Positions 1-9,347 of a stretch of 24,184 bases of DNA are shown here, one piece after another. Source of the stretch: UBA4661 sp002405405. Lineage in GTDB: Bacteria; Bacteroidota; Ignavibacteria; Kapaibacteriales; UBA4661. Where the stretch lies: NCBI GenBank assembly GCA_036847245.1, contig DAIUAL010000022.1:1-24184 (forward strand), in the 5' to 3' direction. The first letter of the stretch is position 1, and each line of letters opens with the position of its first letter. The notes beneath the pieces were generated by a model. It made no database searches, had not been told where the DNA came from, and saw nothing but the letters and a program-made list of their open reading frames with translations. A program made the position numbers and the translations under genes.

Positions 1-851
1 GGTCCGCCAGACTCGAAAGAGTATGCTTTGCGGCGAAATTCCCACATGGTTGCATACATGATTTGGGGATTTGAGGGATCAATTGCAATATCGGCGCAAC
101 CGGTTTTTTCATTCACATACAAAACTTTTTCAAAGGTTTTTCCACCATCGGATGTTTTGTATAAGCCCCGATGCTCACTGTCGCCCCATAGTGGTCCGGG
201 AGCAGCAACAAAGACTTCCTCAGGGTTTTTCGGATTGATTGCAATTTTTGCAATATGCTCTGTTTGTTCCAAACCCACCGATTTCCATGTTTCACCGGCA
301 TCTGTTGTTTTATACAAACCACCGCCAATCGAAACACTATTGCGCATATTACTTTCACCTGTACCGACCCATACCACGGAATCTTGATGGCGAGGATCAA
401 GGGCAATTGCACCAATGGATTGATATTTTTCTTTATCGAAAATTGGTCTAAACGTCGTCCCATTATCTTTTGATTTCCATACACCGCCGGCAGCAGTACC
501 AACATAGATAACAAGTTTCTTTGCTGTTTTGGAAGCATCGGTGTCAACATACAGGGCTTCAATTGCACTGATACGCCCACTGGAAGTTGCCGGTCCAATC
601 TGCCGCCCCTCAATAACACCAAAAGTATTGCCATTAAAAAGCGATGAAGCGATTGGTTTAGCAGGTACCTGATCGGGGTGTGTTGGAACAGTTTTTACAG
701 GTAGTTTAGCAGGTATTTTTGAACCTGATATCGCATGAGCTGAATGAGGCATAAGCAATACACTCAAAAAGAGCATAGCACCACTTACCCCCAATACAGC
801 ACATGTCTGTACTGATTGTACGGTGCGAGAACGTAAAAAAGAAAACGGCAT
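1..851 (-). CDS. Secreted sortilin/VPS10-like BNR-repeat protein, 3' part beyond window
   Basis: The frame is open from ATG at 851-849 down to base 1 (283 codons, no stop), so the gene continues past the left edge. The N-terminus has a basic start, a hydrophobic stretch and an AHA-type cleavage site near residue 40 (MPHSAHA), consistent with export. The mature part shows beta-propeller blade motifs of the BNR/sortilin type: GGVWKSKDNGTTF, GGGLYKTTDAGETW and RGLYKTSDGGKTF, each after a strand such as VWVGTGESN. Proteins of this family are often near 1000 residues and are annotated as 'glycosyl hydrolase' or 'WD40/YVTN/BNR-like'; the real substrate is generally unknown. The protein beginning at 23723 is a clear paralogue. 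A 173-residue frame at 113-634 on the same strand is an out-of-frame shadow. Family call firm, function unknown. Confidence 0.85.
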   Translation of the reverse strand, partial: MPFSFLRSRTVQSVQTCAVLGVSGAMLFLSVLLMPHSAHAISGSKIPAKLPVKTVPTHPDQVPAKPIASSLFNGNTFGVIEGRQIGPATSSGRISAIEALYVDTDASKTAKKLVIYVGTAAGGVWKSKDNGTTFRPIFDKEKYQSIGAIALDPRHQDSVVWVGTGESNMRNSVSIGGGLYKTTDAGETWKSVGLEQTEHIAKIAINPKNPEEVFVAAPGPLWGDSEHRGLYKTSDGGKTFEKVLYVNEKTGCADIAIDPSNPQIMYATMWEFRRKAYSFESGG

Positions 852-903
852 ACACACGAAAGAGATGATGAGAAAAAAAGGGAAATAGCAGGATTATTGG
901 CAT

Positions 904-944
904 AACAAAAGCGGAATACTTTGTATAGGACAAAAGTACTCCGC
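904..944 (-). terminator. Rho-independent terminator after the ferredoxin reductase
   Basis: On the minus strand the arm GCGGAGTACTTTTG (944-931) is followed by a 7-nt loop and the arm CAAAGTATTCCGC (923-911). The arms pair with one mismatch and one bulge. TTTTGTT follows directly (910-904). It begins 28 nt after the reductase stop codon and lies before the start of the next minus-strand gene at 851, so it should separate the two transcription units. Confidence 0.7.
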
Positions 945-971
945 GTCTTGTACGATAGGCGAACGAAAAGG

Positions 972-1739
972 TTACGCTGTTTTTTGTGCAATAAAATACT
1001 TTTCTTCTTTGATTTGCTCTTTGGGGAATCGTGCACGATACAGCATAGCTTTAACATTTTCGATCATTTGCGGATTACCACAGGCATAGCCGATAGAATT
1101 GGTATAATCCATACCCGCACCATCTGCATATTTACGCATCAAGTCATCAACTCGACCGACCTCGCCCGTCCATGAAGGATCATCATAATGACGACTGATT
1201 GTTGGTATGTACTGCAACCAGTCGCACTGTTCTGCCAGTGCACTCATTTCATCTTTATAGATACCAAGTTCGCCGGAATGGCTTGCACCATGCAAGATCA
1301 TGAGCCGATGCGGTTCGGTAATTTTTCCTTCATCCAGCAAACGTTTCTGCGTGCGCGCAATGCTGATGTAGGGACCTACACCGGTAACTGTTGCACACAT
1401 GATATGATTTTTCATGCCTTGTTTCTCTTGGAGAACAAAAGCACCGATTATTTTATTCTTGAAGAGAATCGTGTCATTCGGGCGCAATTCCCACAAGCGT
1501 GGTGTAAGTTTACCTTCCGGCACAAGATCAATATACATCTCGATATATGGTTCTAAAGGCGACGATACAACAGAGTATGGACGCTGAATCAATTTTTCAC
1601 CATCGGGGAAAGCGATGGTAGCATATTGCCCGGGTGTAAATGTAAAGTCGTGTTCGGGCTTAAATTTGAACACAGCAACATCCTTAGTAAAATCTACGCG
1701 TTCGAGAAGTGTAGCACGTTGAAAATTTGGTATTTCCAT
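972..1739 (-). CDS. fpr: Ferredoxin/flavodoxin--NADP+ reductase (bacterial FNR type)
   Basis: A 255-residue flavoprotein predicted to pass electrons between NADPH and ferredoxin or flavodoxin in the cytoplasm. The order of motifs fits the FNR superfamily: FAD-binding RPYS at residues 53-56 in an N-terminal barrel, the nicotinamide-nucleotide motif TGVGPY at 119-124, and ACGNPQM at 219-225. The C-terminus (EKYF plus six residues) resembles the bacterial Fpr class, which runs about 250-260 residues. I chose ATG at 1739 because the open frame only extends upstream to a TTG at 1766, and those nine extra residues (hydrophobic, Cys-rich) do not belong to the fold. No clear Shine-Dalgarno is visible. 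It is bounded by hairpins on both sides, so it is probably monocistronic. The redox partner cannot be told from the window. Confidence 0.83.
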   Translation of the reverse strand: MEIPNFQRATLLERVDFTKDVAVFKFKPEHDFTFTPGQYATIAFPDGEKLIQRPYSVVSSPLEPYIEMYIDLVPEGKLTPRLWELRPNDTILFKNKIIGAFVLQEKQGMKNHIMCATVTGVGPYISIARTQKRLLDEGKITEPHRLMILHGASHSGELGIYKDEMSALAEQCDWLQYIPTISRHYDDPSWTGEVGRVDDLMRKYADGAGMDYTNSIGYACGNPQMIENVKAMLYRARFPKEQIKEEKYFIAQKTA

Positions 1740-1791
1740 GCAGTCAAAGAAAAAACAGTACAACAAGGAGAATTATTATGCTATGAGCAGA

Positions 1792-1840
1792 CCGCAAAAA
1801 TCGTGAGAAATCTGTTGTAGTTGAGTGAGATTTTTTGCGG
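1792..1840 (-). terminator. Candidate terminator hairpin between porin and reductase
   Basis: The arms CCGCAAAAATC (1792-1802) and GATTTTTTGCGG (1829-1840) are complementary over 11 bp with one bulged T, around a 26-nt loop. The element lies 32 nt after the porin stop and about 50 nt before the reductase start. The A/T tracts sit inside the stem, so it could act in either direction. The long loop makes it less certain than the other terminators here. Confidence 0.45.
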
Positions 1841-1872
1841 ATTGCCCTAGATAATACAAATGATCTATTCGC

Positions 1873-2931
1873 TCACAGCCATACGGCGCAGGACATAACA
1901 ATAAATCCATTGTATCTACTTGGAGTAGTTGTAGTCGGGAAAATTGCATCGCTCGCACGAAAAATACGTCCTTCTGCACGAAGAAGCATGTTGTGTGCAG
2001 GATAATAATCAATATTGATCGATGCACCGACAGTACGAAACATACTCTGTTCGAGAGGAATGATCACACCGTTCGGATCGCTGTAATACTCTACACGACT
2101 ACCAAGTTTGATGTTTTCACTCCAATGATAGCGTAGCAAGAATGATGTTCCCCACCACAGATCAGAACCTCCTTTTGTGGCTGACTGTACTCCGACATCA
2201 AGTGTTGTACTCATCTCCACACGCTCCGAGAAAGAGTGTTGCACAAAAACATTATTGAAATACCGCATTTTTTGTAGTGCAGTATCGGGCTGTTCGTTGC
2301 CGATAAAAGTGCTCCAATTGAGTAATGTCGATGTTGTAGGTCGCCATTGCAATTGTGTACCGATGGCTTTGCTATTATTTGTTTCACGGATATTCTGCCA
2401 ACCATTCAGCAACAGAATACTTGCCGTCAGATTCTCTGCAACCTCTGCCGAGAGCTTGATACCTGCTTCGTAGTATGGTGAGTAATCGGCTACAAATGAG
2501 CGCGAATAGTTCCAATTATCTTTTGAAATCGCACTTTCTACACCAATATGTGAAGGCATAATTCCCATATCGATCCATACATCCTTGCCAAGTCGAACAC
2601 CCGCCGATGCTTCATGAATGATACGAAGATCTTGTGGCTCAGCAATATAATTTGACTGCACATAGGTACCTGTTTGCAGAGCAAGCCGAGCGCGAACATT
2701 GTTTTGCGTGTACTGTGCCGATAGCACCGCCAGATTGATATTCACTTCGTTATGACGAAGCGGTTGCGTCGTAAAGCTTCGTTCGCGATTCGGTGGCTGA
2801 TTCAGATCATAGGCATAATACATATCAACAAAAGCAGAGAATTGAAGATTTGCCGTAGTCTGCGCCGAAAGGCTCAAAACCATCATAAAGAAGAATGTTA
2901 GACAAAAAGAGAAACGAGAGGTCATGAACAT
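1873..2931 (-). CDS. Outer-membrane beta-barrel porin of the BBP2/OmpL-like type
   Basis: A 352-residue exported protein. A signal peptide ends around residue 24 (MVLSLSAQ). The mature start (FSAFVDMYYAYDLNQPP, then FTTQPLRHNEVNINLA) matches the pattern I associate with the BBP2/OmpL-like putative porins of Bacteroidota. The rest alternates polar and hydrophobic residues in short amphipathic strands with many aromatics, as expected for a beta-barrel. ATG occurs at 2931 and again at 2925 (MFMTSR); either may be used. It follows kdpE on the same strand after 84 bp, and porins of this kind are found beside kdp clusters in Bacteroidota. A role in bringing K+ or other small solutes across the outer membrane is inference. 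Confidence 0.75.
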   Translation of the reverse strand: MFMTSRFSFCLTFFFMMVLSLSAQTTANLQFSAFVDMYYAYDLNQPPNRERSFTTQPLRHNEVNINLAVLSAQYTQNNVRARLALQTGTYVQSNYIAEPQDLRIIHEASAGVRLGKDVWIDMGIMPSHIGVESAISKDNWNYSRSFVADYSPYYEAGIKLSAEVAENLTASILLLNGWQNIRETNNSKAIGTQLQWRPTTSTLLNWSTFIGNEQPDTALQKMRYFNNVFVQHSFSERVEMSTTLDVGVQSATKGGSDLWWGTSFLLRYHWSENIKLGSRVEYYSDPNGVIIPLEQSMFRTVGASINIDYYPAHNMLLRAEGRIFRASDAIFPTTTTPSRYNGFIVMSCAVWL

Positions 2932-2937
2932 AACTCG

Positions 2938-2978
2938 AAAAAAATGAGAATACCACAGACGACAATCGTATCGCTGTG
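2938..2978 (-). other. Weak hairpin and T-run between kdpE and the porin gene
   Basis: On the minus strand CACAG...CTGTG (2978-2974 with 2958-2954) encloses an ACGA-TTG-TCGT mini-hairpin with four unpaired bases on one side. Seven T follow, but nine bases or more after the stem. It could be a partial terminator or attenuator that lowers porin expression relative to kdpDE; the distance to the T-run makes this weak. Confidence 0.3.
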
Positions 2979-3015
2979 AACCATAATAGCCATTATAATA
3001 ACGTAACCCTTAGCT

Positions 3016-3723
3016 TCAGAGTATGGGTGGTTCTTCCAGGAGAAGCATTCTATATCCAATACCCGGCTCTGTAATAAAAATGGTAGGACGTGTTGTATCT
3101 TTTTCAAATTTCCTACGAAGATTTCCCACATACACACGTAGGTACTGTGTTTCTTCTTTGAAAGCTGTACCCCAAACTTCCGTTAACAAAAAAGTATGCG
3201 TCAAAATCTTGCCCGGATGCTGTAAGAATATGCGAAGTAGATGCAATTCTGTTGCTGTCAGTTCAATTTCACGACCATGCAGAGTAACAAGATGTGATGC
3301 AACATCTAACTTTATTGCCCCATTCGATAAAATAGATGATGTTGTATCTGTTTGTGATTGATGGCGTAAAGCCACTCGCACACGTGCTAAAAGTTCGGAC
3401 ATACCAAAAGGTTTTGTGAGATAATCATCCGCACCTTTATCTAAAGCTACTACCTTTTCTTCTTCTCGATCGCGAACTGACAAGATAATAACAGGTACCT
3501 GCGACCACTCACGAATACGACTTAACACATCAATACCAGTGATATCAGGTAATCCTATATCGAGAAGTATGATATCAGGCTTGTGCATAGCTGTCATTTC
3601 TATGCCAAGCGTGCCGGTATCGGCTGTTAGTGTGCGATAACCTTGTTTCTCTAACGTAAAGACTAAAAGCTTGCGTATTTGAGCTTCATCATCAATGATT
3701 AAAGCAGTTGTTTTATGATGCAT
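3016..3723 (-). CDS. kdpE: KdpE, response regulator of the kdp operon (OmpR/PhoB family)
   Basis: A 235-residue cytoplasmic transcription factor. The receiver domain (residues 1-120) has the acidic pair D11-D12, the phosphoacceptor D55 (LLDIGLPD), S82 and K104 (LTKPF). A C-terminal winged helix (about 135-230) ends with YLRVYVGNLRRKFE and EPGIGYRM, the OmpR/PhoB signature. It lies 78 bp downstream of kdpD on the same strand, and receivers in this position are phosphorylated by KdpD. The candidate target is the tandem T-rich site at 11273-11289, upstream of kdpF. Length and motifs match the family; nothing is missing. Confidence 0.95.
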   Translation of the reverse strand: MHHKTTALIIDDEAQIRKLLVFTLEKQGYRTLTADTGTLGIEMTAMHKPDIILLDIGLPDITGIDVLSRIREWSQVPVIILSVRDREEEKVVALDKGADDYLTKPFGMSELLARVRVALRHQSQTDTTSSILSNGAIKLDVASHLVTLHGREIELTATELHLLRIFLQHPGKILTHTFLLTEVWGTAFKEETQYLRVYVGNLRRKFEKDTTRPTIFITEPGIGYRMLLLEEPPIL

Positions 3724-3801
3724 ACAGTACCAACATTAAAACAAAGAGAAAGTATGTTCAACAAATTGGAGCCGCGTGATATGACCCTATAGAAGTAACT
3801 A

Positions 3802-6513
3802 CTACTGTAGAGACGTAAGAGGTTCGTGAAGCAGTGGAAAAAGAATTCTAAAATGTGCACCTGTACGATCCGTACGATTAGCTGCTTGTACAATACCACC
3901 TTGCAAATGAACAAATTCTCTGGCGATTGAAAGACCCAATCCCAGACCTCCGCTGGTGTTTGGTTCTTCGCGATAAAATTTTTCAAATACTTTTTCCGGG
4001 TTTTCGACCGGCAATCCGGGACCTTCGTCCATTATTTCAAGAATAATATGCCGTGTTTGAGAATGAGCAGAGAGAGATTCAGTCGTACATGATATAGTAA
4101 TAGTACTGCCTGAGGGTGCATATTTTGTTGCATTATGCAAGATATTCACGATTGCTTGCTGAAGCAAAACAGTATCACACCGCAGAAGAGGAAGAAACTC
4201 GCCGAACTCAATATTGAGATGAAATGCAGCCGTATCATTATAACACTGATCCAATGCACTATTGATTGTATCACGAATATCGCACCAATCTTGATGCGGA
4301 CGTACCTTGCCTGCTTCGATACGCGAGATATCGAGCAAATTCGATACCAAGCGTTGCAAGCGCAATCCGGCAATATGTATTTCTTCCAACAATGTTGTTC
4401 GAGTCTTAGCATCTTCGGCATTTTCTTTATCTCGAAGATGTTCGATCGCTCCGGTGATTGCAGAAATTGGCGTTCGTAATTCATGTGATAAAGAATTAAA
4501 AAGCGTTTCATACAAACGCTCAGACTCTTTACTTACAGCATATTCACGCTCAGTTGTATGCAGAGCCAAACGCTCTAATTTACCTGCAATCTGAACAGTA
4601 AGCGCATCAAGTAAATCCTCCTGATCCGGCAATAACTGTTCATCAAGCATAAACTTCAGACAAAGAAGACCTTGTTTGCCTCGTTGTGTTATCAAAGGAA
4701 CATACATACCGTTTGCCAGAGGTACTGTAGTTGTAAAACGTCCGGCAGGTTTGCCATTTGCGAATGCCCATAATGCAACGCTTTTTTCTTTCTCATCTTC
4801 AAAGAAACGTTGTATATCAGATCCCAAACCAATCAAATTGTTAGGATGCTTATTATCAGGAACAAGAACAATACTCTGTACATGGAAAATCTCATCAAGA
4901 TTTTTCTGAATGACATCCGCTGTTTCTTGTGGTGAGTATGTTGCTGACAGTGTTCGAATAAAATGATACAATGTATTAATGCGTTCCTCACGAGTGCGTA
5001 CTAGTTGCTCATTAAGACGCAAGCGATTCGTAAGTGTTCCGCTAACAACAGCAAAAAGAACATACAGACCCACCATCATAACATCATCGGGTGATGAAAT
5101 CACAAATGTGAATCGTGGTGGGATAAAGAAAAAATTCCACAGCATTGCACTCAAAATCGCCGAGAGAATAATTGGCAAGCGTGTAGCAAAAAGCGGAATA
5201 ATTGAGACACAAAACAGCATGAGTAATCCTACGGATTTATATCCGATGTATTGCTCTGCAAAGCCACCAAGTACTACCGAAAGTAATACCATCACACCTG
5301 CCCACAGATACTCGTTCAGAGAGGGTAGATCGGTAAACTGCCATAACGAGGTTCGTACTTTGCCAAAGCGCGGCAATGCGCTGTTTACCACAAAAACGTC
5401 GATCCCCGTACTTAGTTGAATGACACGATCAGTAAGTGAACCTCCACGAATTGCACTTGTTATCATTTTCCAAGGCGATTGGAGAATCGGCTTACCCATG
5501 ACAATATGAGTTACGCCTTCTTGCCTCGCTGTCCGAACAATACCTTGCGCAACATCATAATCCTGCGTCGTGATAATATGAGCTCCTAATTCTCGTGCTA
5601 GCGTAATATTTTGTACCAGTTGCTTTTTATTCTCTACCGAAAGAGGAGTTGTCGATTCAACAACTACCCCCAACCATTCTGCATTCATCGCAAATGCCAT
5701 ACGACGTGTGGAACGAATCAATTGCATAGAATATGGTCCGGGACCAATAGCTGTCAGCAAACGCATACCCGACTGCCAAGGCTCGTCAATATGGTGTTCC
5801 CGACGATAATTCCGAACATCTTGCTCTACACGCTCGGTAGTAAATCGAAGCGCCATTTCACGGAGTGCTGTCAGATTCCCTTGACGAAAGAAATGACGTA
5901 TTGCCTCTTGTGATTTGTCATGGGCATAGACTTTACCTTCTGCAAGTCGCTGAAGCAAATCCTCAGGAGATAAATCAATGAGCTCAATAGCATCAGCTTC
6001 TTCGAGAAGAGAGTCAGGTACTGTTTCACGAACGGTAATACCTGTAATTCGTTGGACAGCCTCTGCACGGCTTTCAAGATGCTGCACATTAAGCGTTGTA
6101 TAGACATGAATACCATGCTCCAATAACTCGCGAACATCTTGCCATCGCTTAGGATGACGGCTACCGGGGGCATTCGTATGCGCTAACTCATCGACTAAAA
6201 CAATTGATGGTTTACGAACAAGAATAGCATCAAGATCCATTTCTTCAAGAATCTTATTGCGATACGGAATCTCAATTTTTGGAATATATTCAAGACCCTC
6301 CGTCATCTCCATTGTTTCCAATCGACCATGAGTCTCAACGACACCGATAACAATATCAGCCCCCTCACGACGTGCTTTCTGTGCAGCTGAAAGCATAGCA
6401 TATGTTTTACCGACACCGGCACACATGCCAAAAAAAATTTTTAGCATCCCTTTGCGTGCTTGTTCTTCACGACGATGGAGTTGTGCTAATATTTCATCAG
6501 GAGTAAGACGCAT
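3802..6513 (-). CDS. kdpD: KdpD, potassium-responsive sensor histidine kinase
   Basis: A full-length 903-residue KdpD. The N-terminal KdpD domain (about 20-230) has the Walker A GMCAGVGKT (29-37) and the Walker B-like IVLVDELAHTN (104-114). A universal-stress-protein-like domain follows (about 250-378, ending DVFVVNS). Four membrane segments (about 401-494, DUF4118 type), a GAF-like linker, the H-box SHELRTP with phosphoacceptor H677, and an ATPase domain (N794, DEGPGLP at 829-835, GGLGLGLS at 855-862) complete it. In the family, low K+ or osmotic stress drives autophosphorylation and transfer to KdpE. It is 55 bp from kdpC and 78 bp from kdpE, consistent with one operon. No Shine-Dalgarno is seen. 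Confidence 0.97.
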   Translation of the reverse strand: MRLTPDEILAQLHRREEQARKGMLKIFFGMCAGVGKTYAMLSAAQKARREGADIVIGVVETHGRLETMEMTEGLEYIPKIEIPYRNKILEEMDLDAILVRKPSIVLVDELAHTNAPGSRHPKRWQDVRELLEHGIHVYTTLNVQHLESRAEAVQRITGITVRETVPDSLLEEADAIELIDLSPEDLLQRLAEGKVYAHDKSQEAIRHFFRQGNLTALREMALRFTTERVEQDVRNYRREHHIDEPWQSGMRLLTAIGPGPYSMQLIRSTRRMAFAMNAEWLGVVVESTTPLSVENKKQLVQNITLARELGAHIITTQDYDVAQGIVRTARQEGVTHIVMGKPILQSPWKMITSAIRGGSLTDRVIQLSTGIDVFVVNSALPRFGKVRTSLWQFTDLPSLNEYLWAGVMVLLSVVLGGFAEQYIGYKSVGLLMLFCVSIIPLFATRLPIILSAILSAMLWNFFFIPPRFTFVISSPDDVMMVGLYVLFAVVSGTLTNRLRLNEQLVRTREERINTLYHFIRTLSATYSPQETADVIQKNLDEIFHVQSIVLVPDNKHPNNLIGLGSDIQRFFEDEKEKSVALWAFANGKPAGRFTTTVPLANGMYVPLITQRGKQGLLCLKFMLDEQLLPDQEDLLDALTVQIAGKLERLALHTTEREYAVSKESERLYETLFNSLSHELRTPISAITGAIEHLRDKENAEDAKTRTTLLEEIHIAGLRLQRLVSNLLDISRIEAGKVRPHQDWCDIRDTINSALDQCYNDTAAFHLNIEFGEFLPLLRCDTVLLQQAIVNILHNATKYAPSGSTITISCTTESLSAHSQTRHIILEIMDEGPGLPVENPEKVFEKFYREEPNTSGGLGLGLSIAREFVHLQGGIVQAANRTDRTGAHFRILFPLLHEPLTSLQ

Positions 6514-6568
6514 AAAATTCAGAGTGACGCTTAGTGACAGGAAATAACCAATGAAGTTCCGGTACTAT

Positions 6569-7171
6569 CTATGGGAAGTATTCATCGAGCATTTGATTAC
6601 AACGGAGTACATTGATTCGAGGCATACCCAGTACCATCCATTGAGGGTGCTCAATTAAGCTACTGACTGCCGCATGCAGTGTGCCTCGATGAACAGTCGA
6701 AATACCTCGTGCTCGAGCAATACGATCAAGTTGTGCAAATGCGGCTTCCGGAGAGATATGCGGGTCAACCCCACTACCCGATACTGTCAGCATATCTATG
6801 GGTGTGTGTTGTGTGATATTTCGAAAACGAAATGCTGAATCGGCTTGTTGCACCCGACGAAACAATGTACCGGAGGTTGGAGCAAGGTTGCTTCCTCCTG
6901 AAGAAATCACCGTGTAATCAAGAGTAGTAGAATCTTGTACGATCATGTAATTAACTGCTGACATTCGCCCATGGATATATCGATCACTCATGAATGATTG
7001 ACCAAGTAATTGTGATCCAATGACACGATGATTATTCACGATCAGACTTCCTTCTATCTGTAAAGGAAAAAGGATTGTACCAATGCCGGTTATCGCCAGT
7101 GGGTACATAATCCCGGTTAGCACGGTCATCAATATCAGTATGCGCAATGCTTTGTAGAGAGTGGATAGCAT
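6569..7171 (-). CDS. kdpC: KdpC, subunit of the K+-transporting P-type ATPase
   Basis: A 200-residue subunit anchored by one N-terminal membrane helix (about residues 8-34), with a periplasmic domain. Family signatures are in order: GSQLLGQSF, YIHGRMSA, SSGGSNLAPTS, SGSGVDPHISPEAA and the terminal LGMPRINVLRCNQMLDEYF. KdpC stabilises the KdpA-KdpB assembly and raises nucleotide affinity in the characterised systems. It begins 21 bp after kdpB and is followed 55 bp later by kdpD. YIHGRMSA differs from the usual YFHGRPSA, a mild divergence. Confidence 0.96.
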   Translation of the reverse strand: MLSTLYKALRILILMTVLTGIMYPLAITGIGTILFPLQIEGSLIVNNHRVIGSQLLGQSFMSDRYIHGRMSAVNYMIVQDSTTLDYTVISSGGSNLAPTSGTLFRRVQQADSAFRFRNITQHTPIDMLTVSGSGVDPHISPEAAFAQLDRIARARGISTVHRGTLHAAVSSLIEHPQWMVLGMPRINVLRCNQMLDEYFP

Positions 7172-7192
7172 ATGACAAGAATATAAAAAGTG

Positions 7193-9307
7193 TTACACAA
7201 GACGTAAAGCAACGATACATACATCAATTACCTTGATACCGATGAAAGGTATTAATAAGCCTCCAATCCCATAAACGAGAATATTCCTGCGGAGTATGGC
7301 ATCTGCTCCCAAAGGCTTGTATGCTACTCCTTTCATAGCAATCGGAATCAAGGCAATAATGATCAGAGCATTAAAAATAACAGCTGAAAGCATAGCACTT
7401 TGTGGTGAAGCAAGGTGCATAATATTAAGAGAAGAAAGAGGTCCCTCTTGACCATTGATCGCGTAGAGTCCGGAAAAGAGTGCAGGTAGGATAGCAAAAT
7501 ATTTAGCAACATCATTAGCAATACTAAATGTTGTCAGCGCACCACGCGTCATGAGAAGTTGCTTTCCGATTTCTACGACTTCAATAAGTTTCGTCGGGTT
7601 GCTGTCAAGATCAACCATATTACCGGCTTCGCGTGCGGCTTGTGTTCCCGAATTCATTGCTACACCAACATCTGCCTGTGCCAATGCTGGTGCGTCATTA
7701 GTACCGTCGCCCATCATTGCAACAAGAATACCTTTTCCTTGTTCTTCGCGTATTCTGCGGAGCTTATCTTCAGGTGTTGCTTCAGCAATGAAATCATCAA
7801 CACCGGCTTCAGCAGCAATACTAGCGGCTGTCAAAGGATTATCACCGGTAATCATGACAGTGCGAATTCCCATAGCACGAAGCTCTGCAAAACGTTCTCG
7901 AATGCCACCCTTAACAATATCCTTCAATTCAACTACGCCCATAACTTGCGTATTATCACTTACGACCAAGGGTGTAGATCCCTGTCGAGAAATATGCTGA
8001 ACAATATCCCATGTTTCAGATGGGAAAACTCCTCCTGCTTCTTCTACATATCGTCGAATAGCTTCTGCTGCACCTTTGCGAATGATATGTGCAGGTTCTG
8101 TTTCTGTAGCAAGAATATCAACACCGCTCATACGAGTTTGTGCCGTAAAGGGAATAAATGTCATGTTCTTTTCCACGGTCTCAACAGCACGAAGATTAAA
8201 CTTTTCTTTAGCCAGTACAACAATAGAACGACCTTCGGGTGTTTCATCGGCAAGAGACGACAGTTGTGCGGTATGAGCCAACAGGGTTTCAGAAATATTT
8301 GGTGATGGATAAAATGCACTAGCCATACGATTTCCAAACGTGATGGTACCCGTTTTGTCAAGTAAAAGCACACCAACATCTCCTGCAGCTTCTACTGCAC
8401 GACCACTTACAGCCAAAACATTACGTTGAACTATCCGATCCATTCCCGAAATACCGATTGCTGAAAGAAGACCACCAATAGTTGTAGGAAGCAAACACGC
8501 CAATAATCCTACAAGCACGGGAATACTTAGCATTGAATGTATAGACTCCGGAGTATTACCTGATTGATTTGCATGGTACAGCATGTAGAGAGGAAGCGTA
8601 ACAACAGCAAGCATGAAAATAATTGATAACCCTGCGAGAAGTATGGTCAGAGCAATTTCATTCGGCGTTTTTTGGCGTTGAGCACCCTCAACAAGAGCAA
8701 TCATTTTATCTAAAAAAGAATCTCCCGGACCGGCAGTAATACGAATAATAATGTGATCACTAACAACCTTTGTACCTCCTGTAACCGCACTACGATCACC
8801 ACCTGACTCACGAATCACCGGTGCTGACTCACCCGTAATTGCCGATTCATCGACCGTTGCGATACCTTCGACAATTTCACCGTCAGCAGGTATGACATCA
8901 CCGGCACTGCAAAGGACATAATCGCCAACGGTAAGTGATGATGATGCGATATTTTCAAACACTGTCGTATCCTGAGGACTCTTCAATCGTTTTGCAAGAG
9001 TATCGGCTTTAGCACTGCGCAGAGATTGCGCTTGCGCTTTGCCACGTCCTTCTGCGATTGCTTCGGCAAAATTGGCAAAGAGTACCGTGAACCATAGCCA
9101 TACGGTCAGCTGCAGTTCGAAAATATAGTCTTGTCCTGCGAGTATATGACGCGCCACACTGTAGGTTGCCATACCGGCACCAATAGCCACAATAAGCATA
9201 ACAGGACTTCGAAACAATGTGCGTGGATTCATTTTACGAAAGGCATCAACCCATGCAGTACGCACAATAGCAGGATCAAATAATGAAATTGAAGTTGATT
9301 TTGTCAT
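7193..9307 (-). CDS. kdpB: KdpB, catalytic P-type ATPase subunit
   Basis: A 704-residue P-type ATPase, slightly longer than typical KdpB. The actuator loop TGES is at 158-161; the serine is S161, equivalent to the inhibitory phosphorylation site described in E. coli KdpB. The membrane motif LLPTTIGGLL is at 272-281, the phosphorylation motif DKTGT at 317-321 with D317, the nucleotide-binding KGA at 411-413, and the hinge motifs TGDN (487-490) and GDGTNDAP (533-540). It drives K+ import through KdpA by ATP hydrolysis in the inner membrane. It lies 40 bp after kdpA. An antisense frame of 248 residues across 7559-8305 is a shadow of this gene. Confidence 0.98.
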   Translation of the reverse strand: MTKSTSISLFDPAIVRTAWVDAFRKMNPRTLFRSPVMLIVAIGAGMATYSVARHILAGQDYIFELQLTVWLWFTVLFANFAEAIAEGRGKAQAQSLRSAKADTLAKRLKSPQDTTVFENIASSSLTVGDYVLCSAGDVIPADGEIVEGIATVDESAITGESAPVIRESGGDRSAVTGGTKVVSDHIIIRITAGPGDSFLDKMIALVEGAQRQKTPNEIALTILLAGLSIIFMLAVVTLPLYMLYHANQSGNTPESIHSMLSIPVLVGLLACLLPTTIGGLLSAIGISGMDRIVQRNVLAVSGRAVEAAGDVGVLLLDKTGTITFGNRMASAFYPSPNISETLLAHTAQLSSLADETPEGRSIVVLAKEKFNLRAVETVEKNMTFIPFTAQTRMSGVDILATETEPAHIIRKGAAEAIRRYVEEAGGVFPSETWDIVQHISRQGSTPLVVSDNTQVMGVVELKDIVKGGIRERFAELRAMGIRTVMITGDNPLTAASIAAEAGVDDFIAEATPEDKLRRIREEQGKGILVAMMGDGTNDAPALAQADVGVAMNSGTQAAREAGNMVDLDSNPTKLIEVVEIGKQLLMTRGALTTFSIANDVAKYFAILPALFSGLYAINGQEGPLSSLNIMHLASPQSAMLSAVIFNALIIIALIPIAMKGVAYKPLGADAILRRNILVYGIGGLLIPFIGIKVIDVCIVALRLV

Positions 9308-9347
9308 AGCACAAAGAAGACAGCAAAAAGATAGAAGAAGACAAGAT

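Noticed and set aside
113..634. A 173-codon frame on the minus strand
   Set aside because: It is out of frame with the sortilin/BNR gene, which has a signal peptide, family motifs and a longer open frame over the same bases.
7559..8305. A 248-codon plus-strand frame
   Set aside because: It is antisense to kdpB, rich in Cys and Ser without any domain, and explained by codon use in kdpB.
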